Origin: Berberis thunbergii
Lineage: Eukaryota; Streptophyta; Magnoliopsida; Ranunculales; Berberidaceae
DNA: 64,000 bases
Reading direction: 5' to 3'
Assembly (NCBI GenBank): GCA_003290165.1
Contig: QNQO01000461.1
Location: forward strand, 728,629-792,628
The notes under the pieces were generated by a model. The model saw only the letters and a list, made by a program, of their open reading frames with translations. It was not told the origin of the DNA and did no database searches. Every line of letters begins with the position of its first letter. The stretch's first letter is position 1. The position numbers and the translations under genes are program-made. Shown piece after piece: positions 28,313-42,554 of this stretch.

Positions 28313-28492
28313 CTGACTGAGAACAGCAACATTCCCAAAGTCCACATATGCAATACATCCATCACGCTTAGCAAAGATATTTCCAGGATGTGGATCTCCA
28401 TGGAACAACCCAAACTCTAGTAATTGCCTTAATGCAGCACTCACTCCAACTGTTAAAAACCCTTCTACATCAATGCCTCCTTGTTTAATAGC
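28313..28492 (-). pseudogene. Captured exon of an ABC1K (UbiB/aarF) atypical kinase gene
   Basis: A single 180-base exon on the minus strand, with AG before 28492 and GT after 28313. It encodes AIKQGGIDVEGFLTVGVSAA, then LRQLLEFGLFHGDPHPGNIF and AYVDFGNVAVLSQ. HGDPHPGN is the catalytic-loop signature and VDFG the metal-binding motif of the ABC1 kinases, which in plants act in plastids or mitochondria in prenyl-quinone and lipid metabolism. The frame is open throughout. I could not find the neighbouring exons with confidence; a piece at 28770-28810 (EQKFEALVYSTAM) could belong to another gene. Confidence 0.9.
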
Positions 28493-29499
28493 CTGAAGAA
28501 CACACCAGAAATATGTTTAGTTATCCTTAAAACAGAAGATACAAGTCTAAGACTCCATGCCTAAGAATAAGTATCTTAAATTGCCTAAAACAGAAATATT
28601 TATATCTTTAAGTTACTTTCAACTAAAAATTATATATATCTTTAACTAAATTTTTCAGAAACATAAGAATGAGTAACAGCTAATTATAAGTCAAAGATCA
28701 AATACGAAGTACAAAAATCATGAAGGTAGAAAGTTAAAGAAGGGAAAGAACTGTCAGACACTCCACTCACCTTTCATAGCAGTTGAGTAGACCAAAGCCT
28801 CAAACTTCTGTTCAAGAGAAAACACAAGGTTAAACTTCAATTACCATTTCTAATGAATACACTATCAATGTCACATGTCAGTTTAACAATGAAAAGGTAG
28901 AGTGAATCCAGTGTTTGAAAAGGCTAATTCAGGAAATGAGGCATTAGTGTTTTAAGATGCAAAGCTAGCCTGAAGGTGTAAGTTTCAGTAATCGAACAAT
29001 GAAAATTACTAAAATATCATGTACAAATCAAGGAAATTATAAAGACTCGATCCATGTAATTAATCATAAAAGTAAGTAAAGCATTGGATTTGACCTAAAC
29101 CATGAACATGAATAACATAAGCTATAAAAGGCATCGATATGTCATAACTTCACAAGTTTGTAACAAAAACATGTACATAACTAAAGCACAAGTGCATAAC
29201 ACACCATGTACATAGAAATAAGGTCCAAAAGGAGACTTGAAGAATATCTATAGGTTCTTCGATCACTGTTGTTCCAATGTTTTTACAAATAATTCATTAT
29301 CTATAACCCATTAAAGGATCTCCAATGGAAAGCTGATCCTAGACCTGGTGCTAAAGGGTACTGGGGCTAAATGCAATCTCTCCAGCAAGCATTTTAACCT
29401 GTTCGATGAGTAAAGGAATTTCCACATAAAATATCAGTGTGTTCATGCAAGTAAAGCAAATTAACATATTAATTCAAATTAACATATTAGTTATTATCA
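28493..29499. other. Large CACTA interior, unassigned
   Basis: AT-rich DNA between the ABC1K exon and the 3' end of the transposase-type gene; I see no clear coding. Confidence 0.4.
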
Positions 29500-29529
29500 C
29501 TTTTAAAAACTCACCGCTAATGTGCCTCA

Positions 29530-32121
<2,592 letters not shown>

Positions 32122-33250
32122 ACCTGAAAAATGCACAAAAAGTGAGCTAGGGCCATAACATAATAATAATAATACATTATAACAATTGATGACTATTCAA
32201 TTACCATATTTCAAACATCAACTATCTTATTATTATTATTTTTTTTGGTGTTATTTTCTGACAATGGAATGCTATAAAATCCAACTAGAAATTAATAAGA
32301 GAACGAATTTTAAATCAAGTAGCCAGTCCCATAATTTTTGTGCAACTCTTCATGAAAATTATATAAACTACACTTACAAATATATATAGGATACTTATAC
32401 ATTTAGAACTCAATATCCCATCCAGTGATAGGTTTATAAAAAAATTATTGATGTAACATACACTATCATGTTTCTAATGTATCAACTGAAAAACTAGTCT
32501 AATATTTATGATCATGTATACACCATTAGACCCTGACCATTAAGTTGTGACTTTTCAGACTCTTGTACACTACTAGGGTTCATACTATCCTTACAAACAA
32601 AACTTTTTGAACTAACAAGTCAAGGAAAGGTTTTAATTTTCTTATAACTATAAATTTCTAAAATGCAACAAGTTTTCCTTGAAACATAGATGTCCAAGTA
32701 ACAGCCCCAAAAATACACCAAGAAAAAAACAAAAACACTTCTAAGACACCAATCCTCCTCGTTTGAATCCATACTAGCATCTTATATAACAAACCAGGGA
32801 TTCAATCGCAACCCATTATTGTTCAAAGCACAAATATTCTCTCAAAACTAACTCTTACGAAAGACATCAAACAAGAAGGCAAAAGTTCACTTCACTTCAT
32901 CATGTGTACATACACACACATCAAGCACCTTTGGTACAACACAGAATCAAAACAAAATATGTACTATACAATCAAACACATAAGAATCTGGTCCAAACCG
33001 AGAAACCCCATCATGAAATCATCAATAGTTATGTACACAAACACTAAGATTCAAACGGATCAAACATAAGCACTTAAAACTGTTGAAGAACCCCAAAAAA
33101 CAAATACTAAAACCCTTGAATCAAAGTGAAAACCATTGAATCAAGAGAGATTCGATTGTACCTTGAGTTTCTTCTCTTTGGTTGCTATTCGAATGTTCTT
33201 GAATGAGTACCACCACCACAATGTTTGAAAGATTTCAACAGATTGAAGAG
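32122..33250. other. Large CACTA interior upstream of the transposase-type gene
   Basis: AT-rich DNA without a coding signal, followed by a pyrimidine-rich part (33150-33250 on the minus strand). It may be the promoter and 5' leader of the transposase-type gene. Confidence 0.35.
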
Positions 33251-33377
33251 TGGTCATACCGAGAACGAAGGAGGGAAGAGGGAATGAGTGAAGTCACGAA
33301 GGACTGGAAGCGCTAAGGCGAGGGAAGGAGGAAGGAGGAGGAGGGAAGTCGCGACGCAGCAGGAAGGAGGGATGTCG

Positions 33378-34090
33378 AAGGAGGGAAGTCGAGCGCAGAG
33401 GAAGGAGGGAAATCGAGGGTTTTTTTATTATCGCCTGGAGATTTTTTTTATCCCTCTAATCCGGAGTTTATTTTTATTACCGGGATTGATTCGCGGGTTT
33501 TTTCTCGCTTTTTTCCGGCGCTTTGACAATAAACGTCCGTATTGTTAGATCTTAACTGGCGTGTTTCTTACATCTAAAGCGGCGTTTTAGAAAATATAAA
33601 TTTATTATAAGAAAAACATACAATGCCCGTATTGTTATCTCTTTTCCGGCTCTTCATAAGCAAAACGTAAGGGTCATTTTGATCGGCGTGTTATAAGCAA
33701 AATGCCGATTAAGGGTCGTCTTTACCAGCGCTTCAAAACAAAACGCCGGTATTGATTACTCTTTACCGGCACTTTGTACATCTAAAGTGGCGTTTTAGAA
33801 AACATAATTTTATTTTGATCGGCGGGATGGGCATGGGACGTGATGGGACGAGATAAACCCATCCCTATCCCATCCTGTTCATATGGGATCGGGATGGAAA
33901 AAACCCCATCCAGACCTCGTCCCATCCCAAACGGGTCCGGGACGAGATCAGCGTGCTTTGATTATATGCATTTCATTTTCTTTAATCAAGCGATTATATG
34001 CTTGAAAGAGGGAAGTCGAGCGCAGAGGAAGGAGGGAAATCGAGGGTTTTTTTATTATTGTCTGGAGATTTTTTTAATCCCTCTAATACG
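33378..34090 (+). repeat. Direct duplication within the right subterminal region of the CACTA
   Basis: A block of about 90 bases, beginning GGGAAGTCGAGCGCAGAGG and including GGAGGGAAATCGAGGG, occurs at about 33378-33470 and again at about 34008-34090. Between the copies lies a partial hAT-family sequence (33825-33955) related to the element at 34419. A local duplication or an abortive second insertion could explain this. Confidence 0.7.
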
Positions 34091-34418
34091 GCATTTCAAA
34101 TAAAAAATTATTTTTATTAGCGGGTTTTTTTTCGCTATTTCCAGGCGCTTTTTACATCTAAAGCAGCGTTTTAAAAAACACAATTTTATTTTCATTATTA
34201 TGGCGAGGTTTTTATTATTACCGGCGCTTTAGAGAAGAAACACCGGTATTGTTATCTCGTTCCTGGCGCTTCATATTAAAAATGCCGGGTAAGGGTCATT
34301 TGTACCGGCGCTTTATAATTAAAACGCCGATATTGGTTACTCTTTGCCGGCGCTTTGTACATCTAAAACGACGTTTTAGAAAACATAATTTTATTTTGAT
34401 CAGCGGGATGGGTTGGAG

Positions 34419-35290
34419 TAGGGGTGGGTATGGGACGGGATGGAATGAGATAAACCCATCCCTATCCCATCCTGTTCATACGGGATCGAGACGGAACGGG
34501 ATGAGAAAAACCCCATCCCGACCTCGTCCCATCCCAAACGGGTTCGAGATGGGACGAGATCAGCATGCTCTGATTATATGCATTTCATTTTCTTTAATCA
34601 ATCTCATAATTTGGTTGCTTGCACTCATCGTGTTAGACTTCAAAGCATTCCACACCTACAAATTGCTTGTACTTGAAGAAGAAGCTCATATGCATCCAGC
34701 AGTGCATTTCAATCTTGAACAATATATTTGCTAACTATAGAAGAACACGTCTAAACAAACATAATGTACACAACGCAAAGAATAACACTCAGTTTTACCT
34801 TTGCATAGGTATCTGAGCTACCAATGACAAAAACTGTTCCACTAGCATTATATGCACAACACAATATTTGATGGCTTAGTGGATCAGTACTAGTTGAGGG
34901 AACAATGCTAGTTGAGAGCGTGGTGCTAGTTGAGGGACCATTGCTCTTCCCTGTAGTTAATTCCAAGTTAAGATTTCAGTTACCCAATTCCAAAAACCCC
35001 AGCCAACCAACCAACCAAAACACACTATGTAAACTTGAAACAAACCAGTGATAGCATCTGAAGGCTTTGAAATGTAAATGCGAGGACTAGCATTGGTATT
35101 CCTAATATCCCAGATAAGACATGTTCCATCATCTGATGATCTAGTAGAAAGTTGAGGGACGTATTCTAGAAAATACTCATCAATACCAGAGTAAAAAATT
35201 AGCTCGGGATGGGACGAGATTGAAAATCTTCATCCCATCCCATTATAGATCGGGACGGGACGGGACCACGGGATGGGATGCCCACCCCTA
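34419..35290 (+). mobile_element. hAT element carrying a WD40-gene fragment
   Basis: It starts TAGGGGTGGGTATGGG and ends GATGCCCACCCCTA, with the same 8 bases GGTTGGAG on each side (34411-34418 and 35291-35298). GGGACGGGATGGG-like repeats fill both ends. The middle contains captured exons of a WD40 gene on the minus strand. A truncated relative of the left end lies at 33825-33955. Confidence 0.9.
34785..35180 (-). pseudogene. Captured WD40 fragment of a BRWD/PHIP-like gene
   Basis: Two minus-strand exon-like pieces. About 35180-35040 reads STRSSDDGTCLIWDIRNTNA then SPRIYISKPSDAITG; about 34945-34795 reads SHQILCCAYNASGTVFVIGS then SDTYAKV. These are successive WD40 blades, and the wording resembles the plant bromodomain and WD-repeat protein (BRWD/PHIP-like, a nuclear chromatin reader). 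A short Ser/Thr-rich repeat (STSTTLSTSIVPSTSTD) lies between them. The rest of the propeller and the bromodomain are absent. Confidence 0.75.
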
Positions 35291-35699
35291 GGTTGGAGGG
35301 TTTTTTTTTTAATCTTTCCCGGTGCTTTGAGTAAAATGCCGGTATTGGTTACTCTGTACCGACGCTTTGCGTAAAACGCCGATATTGTTCGATCTTTACC
35401 GGTGCTTATTTACATCAAATACCGCGTTTCCAAAAAATACAATTTTATTTTCGAAAGTATGACGGGGTTTTTCATCTTTACCGGCGCTTCAGAGAATCAA
35501 CGCCGGTTTAGGGTTATCAGTCCCGACGCTTAATAAAACGTTGGTTTAGGGTGATCATCTGTCCCGACGCTTTATTATAAACGTCGGGATTGCTTGAGAC
35601 TCATTTATTGCCGGCGTTTGGTATCCTAAACACCGTTAATGATAATGTTTTACTGGCGCTTTCATGGAAATGCCGCCGTGAAAGTGCCGTTTTAGACCA

Positions 35700-36371
35700 C
35701 AGATACCTCTAAAACTGAAGCTCCTTTTATACCCAATAAATGGTCTATCTGGCTTTCCTTTCTATTAATTCTCCTATTTCGTTTTAGATTGTAAAATAGG
35801 CGTTTTTTTTAAGCTAATTTTTATACATACTGAACTTAATTAAACTTTAGTGGATGTATGTATATAACTCATTCCATCATATTCAGCCAAGTCTTAATCC
35901 TTAAATATAATATATATTGTGTGCCTCACATTTCATTTTAAATATGAAAGTTGAGTTTTATGGCAATACTGAAGTCAGACAGTTATGTAGTTGCACTTCG
36001 ACTCGTCCACTTTGAAACTTATATTTAGATTAATCAAACTCTCTTAAATAGTTTTTGGATAGATGTTGATAAATTCCATTATGTTTAGTTTCTAAACTAT
36101 ATATGATTATTAGAGGTAGGTTGTTGTGACTAAAGGGTTGTCAAATACCAAATTCACATCAAATGGCCAATTTTTTCAAAATTAGGATTTTGCATGTGAC
36201 TTCTTGAACCATTACCAGAGGAATATGTAATAAAAGCACTAAAAACTGTGGGGTTTCCACTATATAAGGGTTCAAATTACCTCAGTTTTATATTTCTCAG
36301 TTTAATTCCTTTGTTGTATAGTTTACATTGTTAGAAATTTCTGAATAATTGATAATTGTACTTGTAGATGT
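35700..36371 (+). repeat. MMP 3' end and downstream region, copy 2 (CACTA empty site)
   Basis: It corresponds base for base to 16100-16772 (offset 19,600, shifting to 19,599 by the end) with a small number of substitutions. It contains the last roughly 30 codons of MMP, including the GPI-type tail, and the 3' flank. Past GATGT at 36371 it continues TGCTCTATATAGTGG, whereas copy 1 enters the CACTA element at that position. It has no promoter or start and cannot make an MMP. Confidence 0.95.
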
Positions 36372-37205
36372 GCTCTATATAGTGGAGATAGCATTTTCAA
36401 ATAAAATCAAATTATTTATATTTTAAACCATAACACATCCATCAAATTTGAAATAACATAGGCAATCTGATTACTTAAAACTTGTATTTTACTATCATAA
36501 TGTGATGACGTGAAACCATAGTCATAAAATTATGAAACCTTAATTCATTTCTATATATGTGGACCCTTACTAAAAAGTCATTGATGTTTCTTTGTGTATT
36601 ATTTTCGTTGCAATATCTTTAAGGATAACACAGTATTGCCTTGTCTATTTTGATGTACGTCATGATCATATTATTTCATAATATAAAAATCAATTTTGTT
36701 AATAATGACGATATGTTTTTAAATGATATACGATAGGAGGGGCAGATGAACCATAGTTGAGCTATAACAGAAAATGATTGATGTTCTTCTATGTTAGATA
36801 GATTGGAAACTAATGCATGACAGAATCATTGAAACAATAAGTAGTAAACTAATTAAATCAAATTAAACAAAGATAATGATGACATGCAGTTAATTTATCT
36901 TTCAACGTCTTTGTGCCACACCAGTTTGAGTGAGGCTAGGGAATTGGGTTTTACAATCAGGATAATGTGGCATTATCAGAGAATTTTTTACAACCTCGAG
37001 ATACACAAAAAAACTTTGGGAATTTCATAATTCTTTCAAGATCACGCCACGTCACCCTAGTTGCAAAAATCTGGTTTCCTAGTATTTTCGCACCAGTTTA
37101 TTTTTGGCATGTGGAGTAGGTTTATTTGTGTTCTATTGAACGATCATACACATTCCATCAAACTTGTATTGTGTGCTTTGAGGTTTCTCTAAATGATTAA
37201 GAAAC
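36372..37205. other. Non-coding DNA downstream of the MMP locus
   Basis: AT-rich; no coding frame or repeat that I recognise. It is probably the original 3' flank of the MMP gene. Confidence 0.45.
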
Positions 37206-37885
37206 GGAGTTGTGACGTATATCCGACTATTTGGCTCAATTGCTCCAACTTATTATTGCACTGGTATTTTGAGATGTTTCGAATTTGTTGCACCAACCTA
37301 ATAGATGTAACACCAATTTACTTCTTTTCAATAATTGAAAACCATTTAGTGATAAATTTTCTCATTTAGGAGCATCAGTAAATAAATTATAAGAAATGTA
37401 AGTGATTGCAACCATTAAAAAATGCATTCAAACCTAAGAACTCTACATCTAAAATTTTATACGACCATAGTATTTGGTAATGGAATTTGGATTTTAAGAC
37501 GTATTTTTTATCAACCCCTCTGAGTTTGATGAACACATTATACTTTTTTGCACTTAATTTTTTTTTTTTACACAACCTACCATAATGCTTGCTATTTATT
37601 GTAGAACCTGTGATGATGGTTAATGTATCTTTGATGTTTGTATGCAAATTTGATAGTTAAGAATTCGTAACAAAGTTTAGTTTTGTTGATAACATTTATT
37701 TTTGTCAAGAACAAACTAATGGTCAACAAGAAAAATTTAATCACCTACTAATTTTTATTGTTAAAAAATGAAAGTCGGTGTTACATATTTTAGATTGGTG
37801 CAACAAAGCCGAAACATCCTAAAATATTGGTACAATAAAGAATTGATGCAACCGAACCAAATAGTCGAATACACGTAGCAACTCC
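37206..37885. mobile_element. Element with about 110-bp terminal inverted repeats (possible Mutator-like)
   Basis: The left arm, 37206-37314 (starting GGAGTTGTGACGTATATCCG), matches the reverse complement of 37777-37885 with about 80 per cent identity by eye. The interior is AT-rich and does not encode a transposase. Long inverted repeats of this kind suggest a Mutator-like or fold-back MITE; I could not find a convincing 9-bp target duplication. Confidence 0.65.
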
Positions 37886-38134
37886 CTTAAAAATTTAAGA
37901 CTCCTTCAATGAGCTGTTTTGAATGATTGAACAAATTCCACCCCCATATCTAACTTCCAAACAAACTTGAATTTTGACCTGCTAAATGACACTAAACAAT
38001 GAAAAATCAAATCATAAAAATCTAATATTTATCTCCAATGAGTCATGTGGGGGACTGTCAAAACATTGTGCGTGTTAAACAATATTGTACGTGTTAGGAC
38101 AACACATCAATTACGAAACTCGTCAGGTATATTA
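37886..38134. other. Non-coding spacer
   Basis: AT-rich DNA between the inverted-repeat element and the copia LTR. Positions 38040-38134 may be further decayed copia sequence. Confidence 0.3.
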
Positions 38135-38398
38135 TGAAGTTTGTATATGAGAATTATGACTCACTTGAATGAATTGATAATGTTACAGAGGTGTCTATTT
38201 TAAAAAACTAATACAACAATTCAGATTCTATAGTTTCTTAAACTATTTTTATTCTATCTTCCCGATTAAGTACATATAAATTATAAGAATCAATTGTTTT
38301 CCTAAACTATTGTTATCCTATCTTTTTGATTAAGTACATATCAAGTGCAATAACAATTACAACAATTATGCAATTGATGGTGGTTGAATATCTTAACA
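38135..38398 (-). repeat. Copia-type LTR, minus orientation (3' LTR)
   Basis: On the minus strand it starts TGTTAAGATATTCAACCACC and ends CATATACAAACTTCA. It aligns to the LTR at 2160-2426 over its whole length, so both belong to one copia family. It directly follows the RNase H coding remnant on the same strand. Confidence 0.75.
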
Positions 38399-38405
38399 CG
38401 CCTCC

Positions 38406-38759
38406 TCAAGTTGGCGAGTAGATATCGTACACGCCCAACTTGCCAAGTAGAAAAACAAAGGGTGCCTTGCCTAGTGGTTTCATGAACAAGTCGGCGAGCT
38501 GCATCCTTATGGGTGTGTACATAGAGGAAATAATCTCAGAAGTAAGATGTTGTCGCACTTGGTGGCAATCAAGTTCAATGTGTTTTGTTCTCTCATGGAA
38601 GACAAGATACCTGGCAATATGCAAAGCCGACTGATTATCACAATGAAGTGTCGTTGGTTCAAAATGTGTGACGTAAAAGTCTTTGAGGATGTATCTAACC
38701 ATTTGAGCTCGCAACAAGCATCTGCCATTGCCCGATACTTTGTTTCGGCTGATGATCAT
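38406..38759 (-). pseudogene. Copia RNase H remnant
   Basis: The minus-strand frame ends with HCDNQSALHIARYLVFHERT, then KHIELDCHQVRQHL, IRMQLADLFMKPLGK and KLGVYDIYSPT, the standard C-terminal region of copia polyproteins. It is followed by the LTR at 38398. The start at 38759 is an artefact of truncation; upstream pol is missing or replaced by an oppositely oriented piece. Confidence 0.85.
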
Positions 38760-38829
38760 GAAACAAGGTTTTGTTTCCTTGTTTTCTATGAGATCAATGA
38801 GTCGTCAATGAAGTTACAATATCCTGTCA

Positions 38830-40500
38830 CAGAAGATGACGGGATATAGGATTTGCACACGCAGAAGATGACTGGCTTGGGTAGGAGGCATGAGAACTTG
38901 TACTACTTTGATCCAAATCATCTTACTCTGCATCTTCGCTCTTCTCCAATCTACCATGTGACCATCCAAAGTAATGTGTCGCATCTTCGATTGGGACATC
39001 CATCTGATGGAAAACTTCGTTTGTTATCCAAGTAATTTCCTGGTATTTTCCTCCATTAGCACATTTGTGATTTTTGTCTATTAGCTAAGCAAACTAGATT
39101 ATCATTTCCCTCAAGTTCAATAAAGAGTATTGCACTCTTTGAATTAGTTCACTGCCATATTTGGGGACCACACAAAATTACCTCTCACTCTGGTGCCAAT
39201 CGATGATTATTCAAGAGCCACATGGATTTATTTGATGAAACTAAAATTCGAGACACAAAATTTGCTTAAATCCTTCTTTTCCTTTGTGTCCATGCAATTT
39301 AACACCAACATATAGGCAATTCGTGTCAATAATGAGGGGAGTTTGCCTCTTTAACACCATTTTTTGACAATGGTGCCATCTACAAACACATTTGCATTGA
39401 CTTCATCGCATATTCCTTCTCCACTACCCTACTCCATGTACACCAACTTCATCGCATATTCCTTTTCCACCACCGTCTCCCCCTCTTTGGCGATCCATTT
39501 GCATTCCCCATCCCTCTATTCTTCTTAGAGACTTTCACTGCAATAGTTCCATGTCCACCACTCATGTTGAATCATCTTCTGCAATTACACCGGGTAAGGG
39601 GTTCACGATATCCTCCTTTTCATTTTATTTCCTACAACAATTTATCTTCCATTCACCGTTCTTTTCACAACCATCTCCAAAATCACCGAGGCCACTACAT
39701 ATGCCCAAGCTTCCACTGATCCTCTTTGGTGTGAAGCTATGGCAAAGGAGATACAAGCCCTTGAACAAAATAAGACTTGGATTCTCACCTCTTTACCTGC
39801 AGGCAAACATTATATTGGTTGTAATTAGGTGTTTAAAGTCAAATACAAATCTGATGGTACTGTGGAAAGCCTGGCTTGTGGGTAAAGGCTATATGCAAAA
39901 AGAGGGACTAGACCACACAGAGACTTTTTCTCCCACTACCAAACTTGTTACATTCCGTTGCCTACTCGCTATTGCTGCTACTTGTGATTGGCCTCTACAT
40001 CAACTTGACGTGTAAAACGCCTTTCTCCATGGCGACCTAATTAAAAAAGTTACATGGTTCCTCCTCCACGGATTAGCCGACACGGGTGAACTTAGTGTGT
40101 CGGCTACAAAAGTCGATCTACGGATTAAAACAAACAAGTCACAATTGGTTTGCTAAGCTCACTACTACCTTTTGAGAAGTTGGATTTGTACAATTTAAGA
40201 CAAATTATTCTTTATTCACAAGGTCCAACAAAAACTTATTTACTCTCATTTTGGTTTATGTTGATGATATCGTGATTACAGGATACAATCTTTAAGCCAT
40301 TAAATCCATCAAAGACTCTCTCAATCATCGTTTTTGTATCAAAGATTTGGGACTCGTGAAATAATTTTTTGGCATAAAAGTCGCACGATCCAGAAAATAC
40401 ACATCCATTTCACAGCGTAAATATGCACTTAAACTACTTGATGACGTTGGTATATTGGGAGCACGTCCTTCATCTTTTCCCATGGGAAGACACTGAGATT
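38830..40500 (+). pseudogene. Copia gag-pre-integrase, integrase and reverse transcriptase remnants
   Basis: Plus-strand pieces in order: MTGLGRRHENLYYFDP and HLRLGHPSDGKLRLLSK (GAG-pre-integrase, 38868-39035); AKQTRLSFPSSSIKS and HIWGPHK (integrase, 39080-39180); KEGLDHTETFSPTTKLVTFR (RT start, to 40015); YVDDIVITGYN (RT active site, 40258-40290); and KDLGLVK with YALKLLDD (to about 40490). Many stops and frameshifts separate them. The orientation is opposite to the adjoining RNase H/LTR, so two elements or an inversion must be involved. Confidence 0.8.
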
Positions 40501-40805
40501 CAAGCCTAAATAAGGAAAATTGCTACATGATCCCACTACGTACATATACCTCACATTGACCAGGCCAGACATAATGGTAACCAAGTTTTTTTAAAAAAAA
40601 TATTTTATTTTATTTTATTGAACTTAGAACCATTAAATACATTAGGCAAGGTTTGGACCCTAGACTTGTGATACCATCAACCCTAAGTCTATCGGTTGAG
40701 CTACTAACCTGTTGGCAAATCAAATGTTTGATTTTTGCCGTCTTCCTTATATGTGTTTGCATTTTTCCATTGGATAGGGCTTGAATACGATCCTTTTTTT
40801 CCCTC
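40501..40805. other. Non-coding spacer
   Basis: AT-rich DNA without a recognised feature, between the copia remnant and the first MITE. Confidence 0.4.
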
Positions 40806-40808
40806 TTA

Positions 40809-41125
40809 GGGCGTGTTTGGTTGCATGGAAACCTATGCCATGTGAATTTATGAGGAGACCCCTACATTTTAGGCTAAATTGATGTATCACTTCACATCCA
40901 CCATTTGATTTTGTGATCAATGGTGGGAATGGAAGTTCCATGACATGGGAATCACATGCCTTGGGGGACCAAGGAGTGGAACTTCCATGTTCATGGGACT
41001 TCTATTCCCACTATTGATCACAAAATCAAATGGGTGATGTGGAGTGATACATCAATTTAGCCTAAAATGTAGGGATCCCCTCATGAATTCCCATGGCATA
41101 AGATTCCATGCAACCAAACACACCC
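40809..41125 (+). mobile_element. Tourist-like (PIF/Harbinger) MITE 1
   Basis: It starts GGGCGTGTTTGGTTGCATGG and ends with the near reverse complement CCATGCAACCAAACACACCC, with TTA on both sides (40806-40808 and 41126-41128). The TTA target and the GGGNGTGTTTGG end are typical of Tourist elements. The whole element folds into an imperfect hairpin. Confidence 0.82.
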
Positions 41126-41137
41126 TTATGGATTTTC

Positions 41138-41440
41138 GGTGTGTTTGGTTGCATGGAATCCTATGCCATAGGAATCCATGAGGGGACCCTACATTTTAGA
41201 CTAAATTGATATATCACTCCACATCTACCATTTGACCACCATTTGATTTTGTGATCAATGGTAGGAATGGAAGTCCCATGAACCCAAGACATGTTATTCC
41301 CATGTTCATGGGACTTCCATTCCCACCATTGATCATAAAACCAAATGATGGATGTGGAGTGATACATCAATTTAGCCTAAAATGTAGGGGTCCCCTCATG
41401 AATTTTCATGACATAGAATTCCATGCAACCAAACACACCC
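41138..41440 (+). mobile_element. Tourist-like MITE 2, adjacent copy
   Basis: A second copy of the same family starts at GGTGTGTTTGGTTGCATGG and ends CCAAACACACCC, followed by TTA at 41441-41443. The left TTA is not preserved. The two copies are 12 bases apart and similar throughout. Confidence 0.8.
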
Positions 41441-41443
41441 TTA

Positions 41444-42035
41444 GATTCACTAGTATTGGTCTAACGAAGGAAGTAGTTTCATAACCTTTTGAGATTAATT
41501 TATAGCCTCAAATATTAATCCTAACTAGTCCCATCCCTCCCTCCCCTCCCCCATTTTTAGTCAATATCGTTTCATCTGACTTGAGAAACCTCCCTCCCAA
41601 ATGAAGTACTTATTGTATGCTTATATGATTTATGTATCCACTAATGTCGATCTTAATTGGTATAACATGCACTACAACAAGTAAGTTTTTATCGCTTGGA
41701 TTTGTGACTTACATAACATGCATGTCTTCGTTAATGGTTTTAAGGACTCATCGAAAGTGAATGTCATAAACCATGTTGTGACATGTAATTTACTTAAAAT
41801 AATAACTTTTGTGAGTGGGAGTCATAAAACAAGTCCTAATAGCTCTTAAAAAATTAGCGGAAACATTTAAATCCCTAAATATAAAACTCGAAAAATGTGA
41901 AAAGGATAGCTGGACATTAGGTTTGGTAGTGAGCAAGGTTTTTTTTTTTAATTAATTTTTTTCTCTATATAAATAGTGAAAGAAAAACTGGGAAAGGAAA
42001 AACTTCTTTTCTCTGATCTGTAATGAAAATAATGA
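41444..42035. other. Non-coding; possible CACTA-type end at about 41671
   Basis: The region holds CACTACAACAAGTAAGTTTT at about 41671, similar to CACTA termini, but no partner end was found. No coding sequence is evident. Confidence 0.3.
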
Positions 42036-42039
42036 GGGA

Positions 42040-42463
42040 AGAGTATTGGTTCCTGTGACTAGTAAGTTGGCACAGACCGGTTGTCCTGGAACGGGCGCGT
42101 AGTTTCCAGCTGTCTGAAAAGACGGGTCAGCTGTTTTAGGAAGTGGGTGTTGGCGTTCACTATTTACCAATGCTGATTCCATGGCATCTAAAGCCATGGC
42201 TGCAACCTTTTGGAGCAAATTCCGTTGTGGGCATGTCTCTGAATCAGAAGGAGTGCTTATTTTGGGTTTTGGCTTGAAGAAATTTGAAGAGAAAATGGTA
42301 TTGGTTTGTTGTTTTGGCAATGGAGAATTGATGGTAATTGCAAAGAAGAATTCACTTTGAGTTTCCTCCATGTGTTATTATTAGACCTCATCACGTTGAG
42401 AGACTTTGAAGAAGTAGGACAACAAACAGTAGCCATAACATCTGATGATGATGAAGAGATCAT
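42040..42463 (-). pseudogene. NCED-like: NCED (9-cis-epoxycarotenoid dioxygenase) 5' fragment
   Basis: NCED is the plastid enzyme that cleaves 9-cis-epoxycarotenoids to xanthoxin, the committed step of abscisic acid synthesis. The minus strand encodes only the N-terminus: a Ser-rich transit-peptide-like start (from 42463 or the Met at 42434), then, after a one-base shift around 42270, [20 protein letters not shown] and [24 protein letters not shown], and LLVTGT, where homology stops near 42045. The dioxygenase propeller with the iron-binding histidines is absent. NCED genes are usually intronless, so this is a truncation, not a split exon. An hAT element begins just upstream of the start codon. 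Confidence 0.87.
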
Positions 42464-42554
42464 GTTTGATTGTGAAAATTGGAGGGCTATAGTAGCTCTT
42501 CTTATTTTGATTGTGAAAATTGGTTAATATTTTTTAATGTGTGTGAGAGAAAGA

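Larger units (their letters stand above)
33480..35690. repeat. Right subterminal repeats of the large CACTA element
   Basis: Many copies of CCGGCGCTTT... and AAACGCCGGTATTG in both orientations, at 33510-33800, 34135-34400 and 35310-35690, interrupted by the hAT element at 34419-35290. They match the motif at 16785-17225. Confidence 0.8.

Noticed and set aside
41671..41700. CACTACAACAAG resembling a CACTA end
   Set aside because: Single terminus without partner, subterminal repeats or target duplication.
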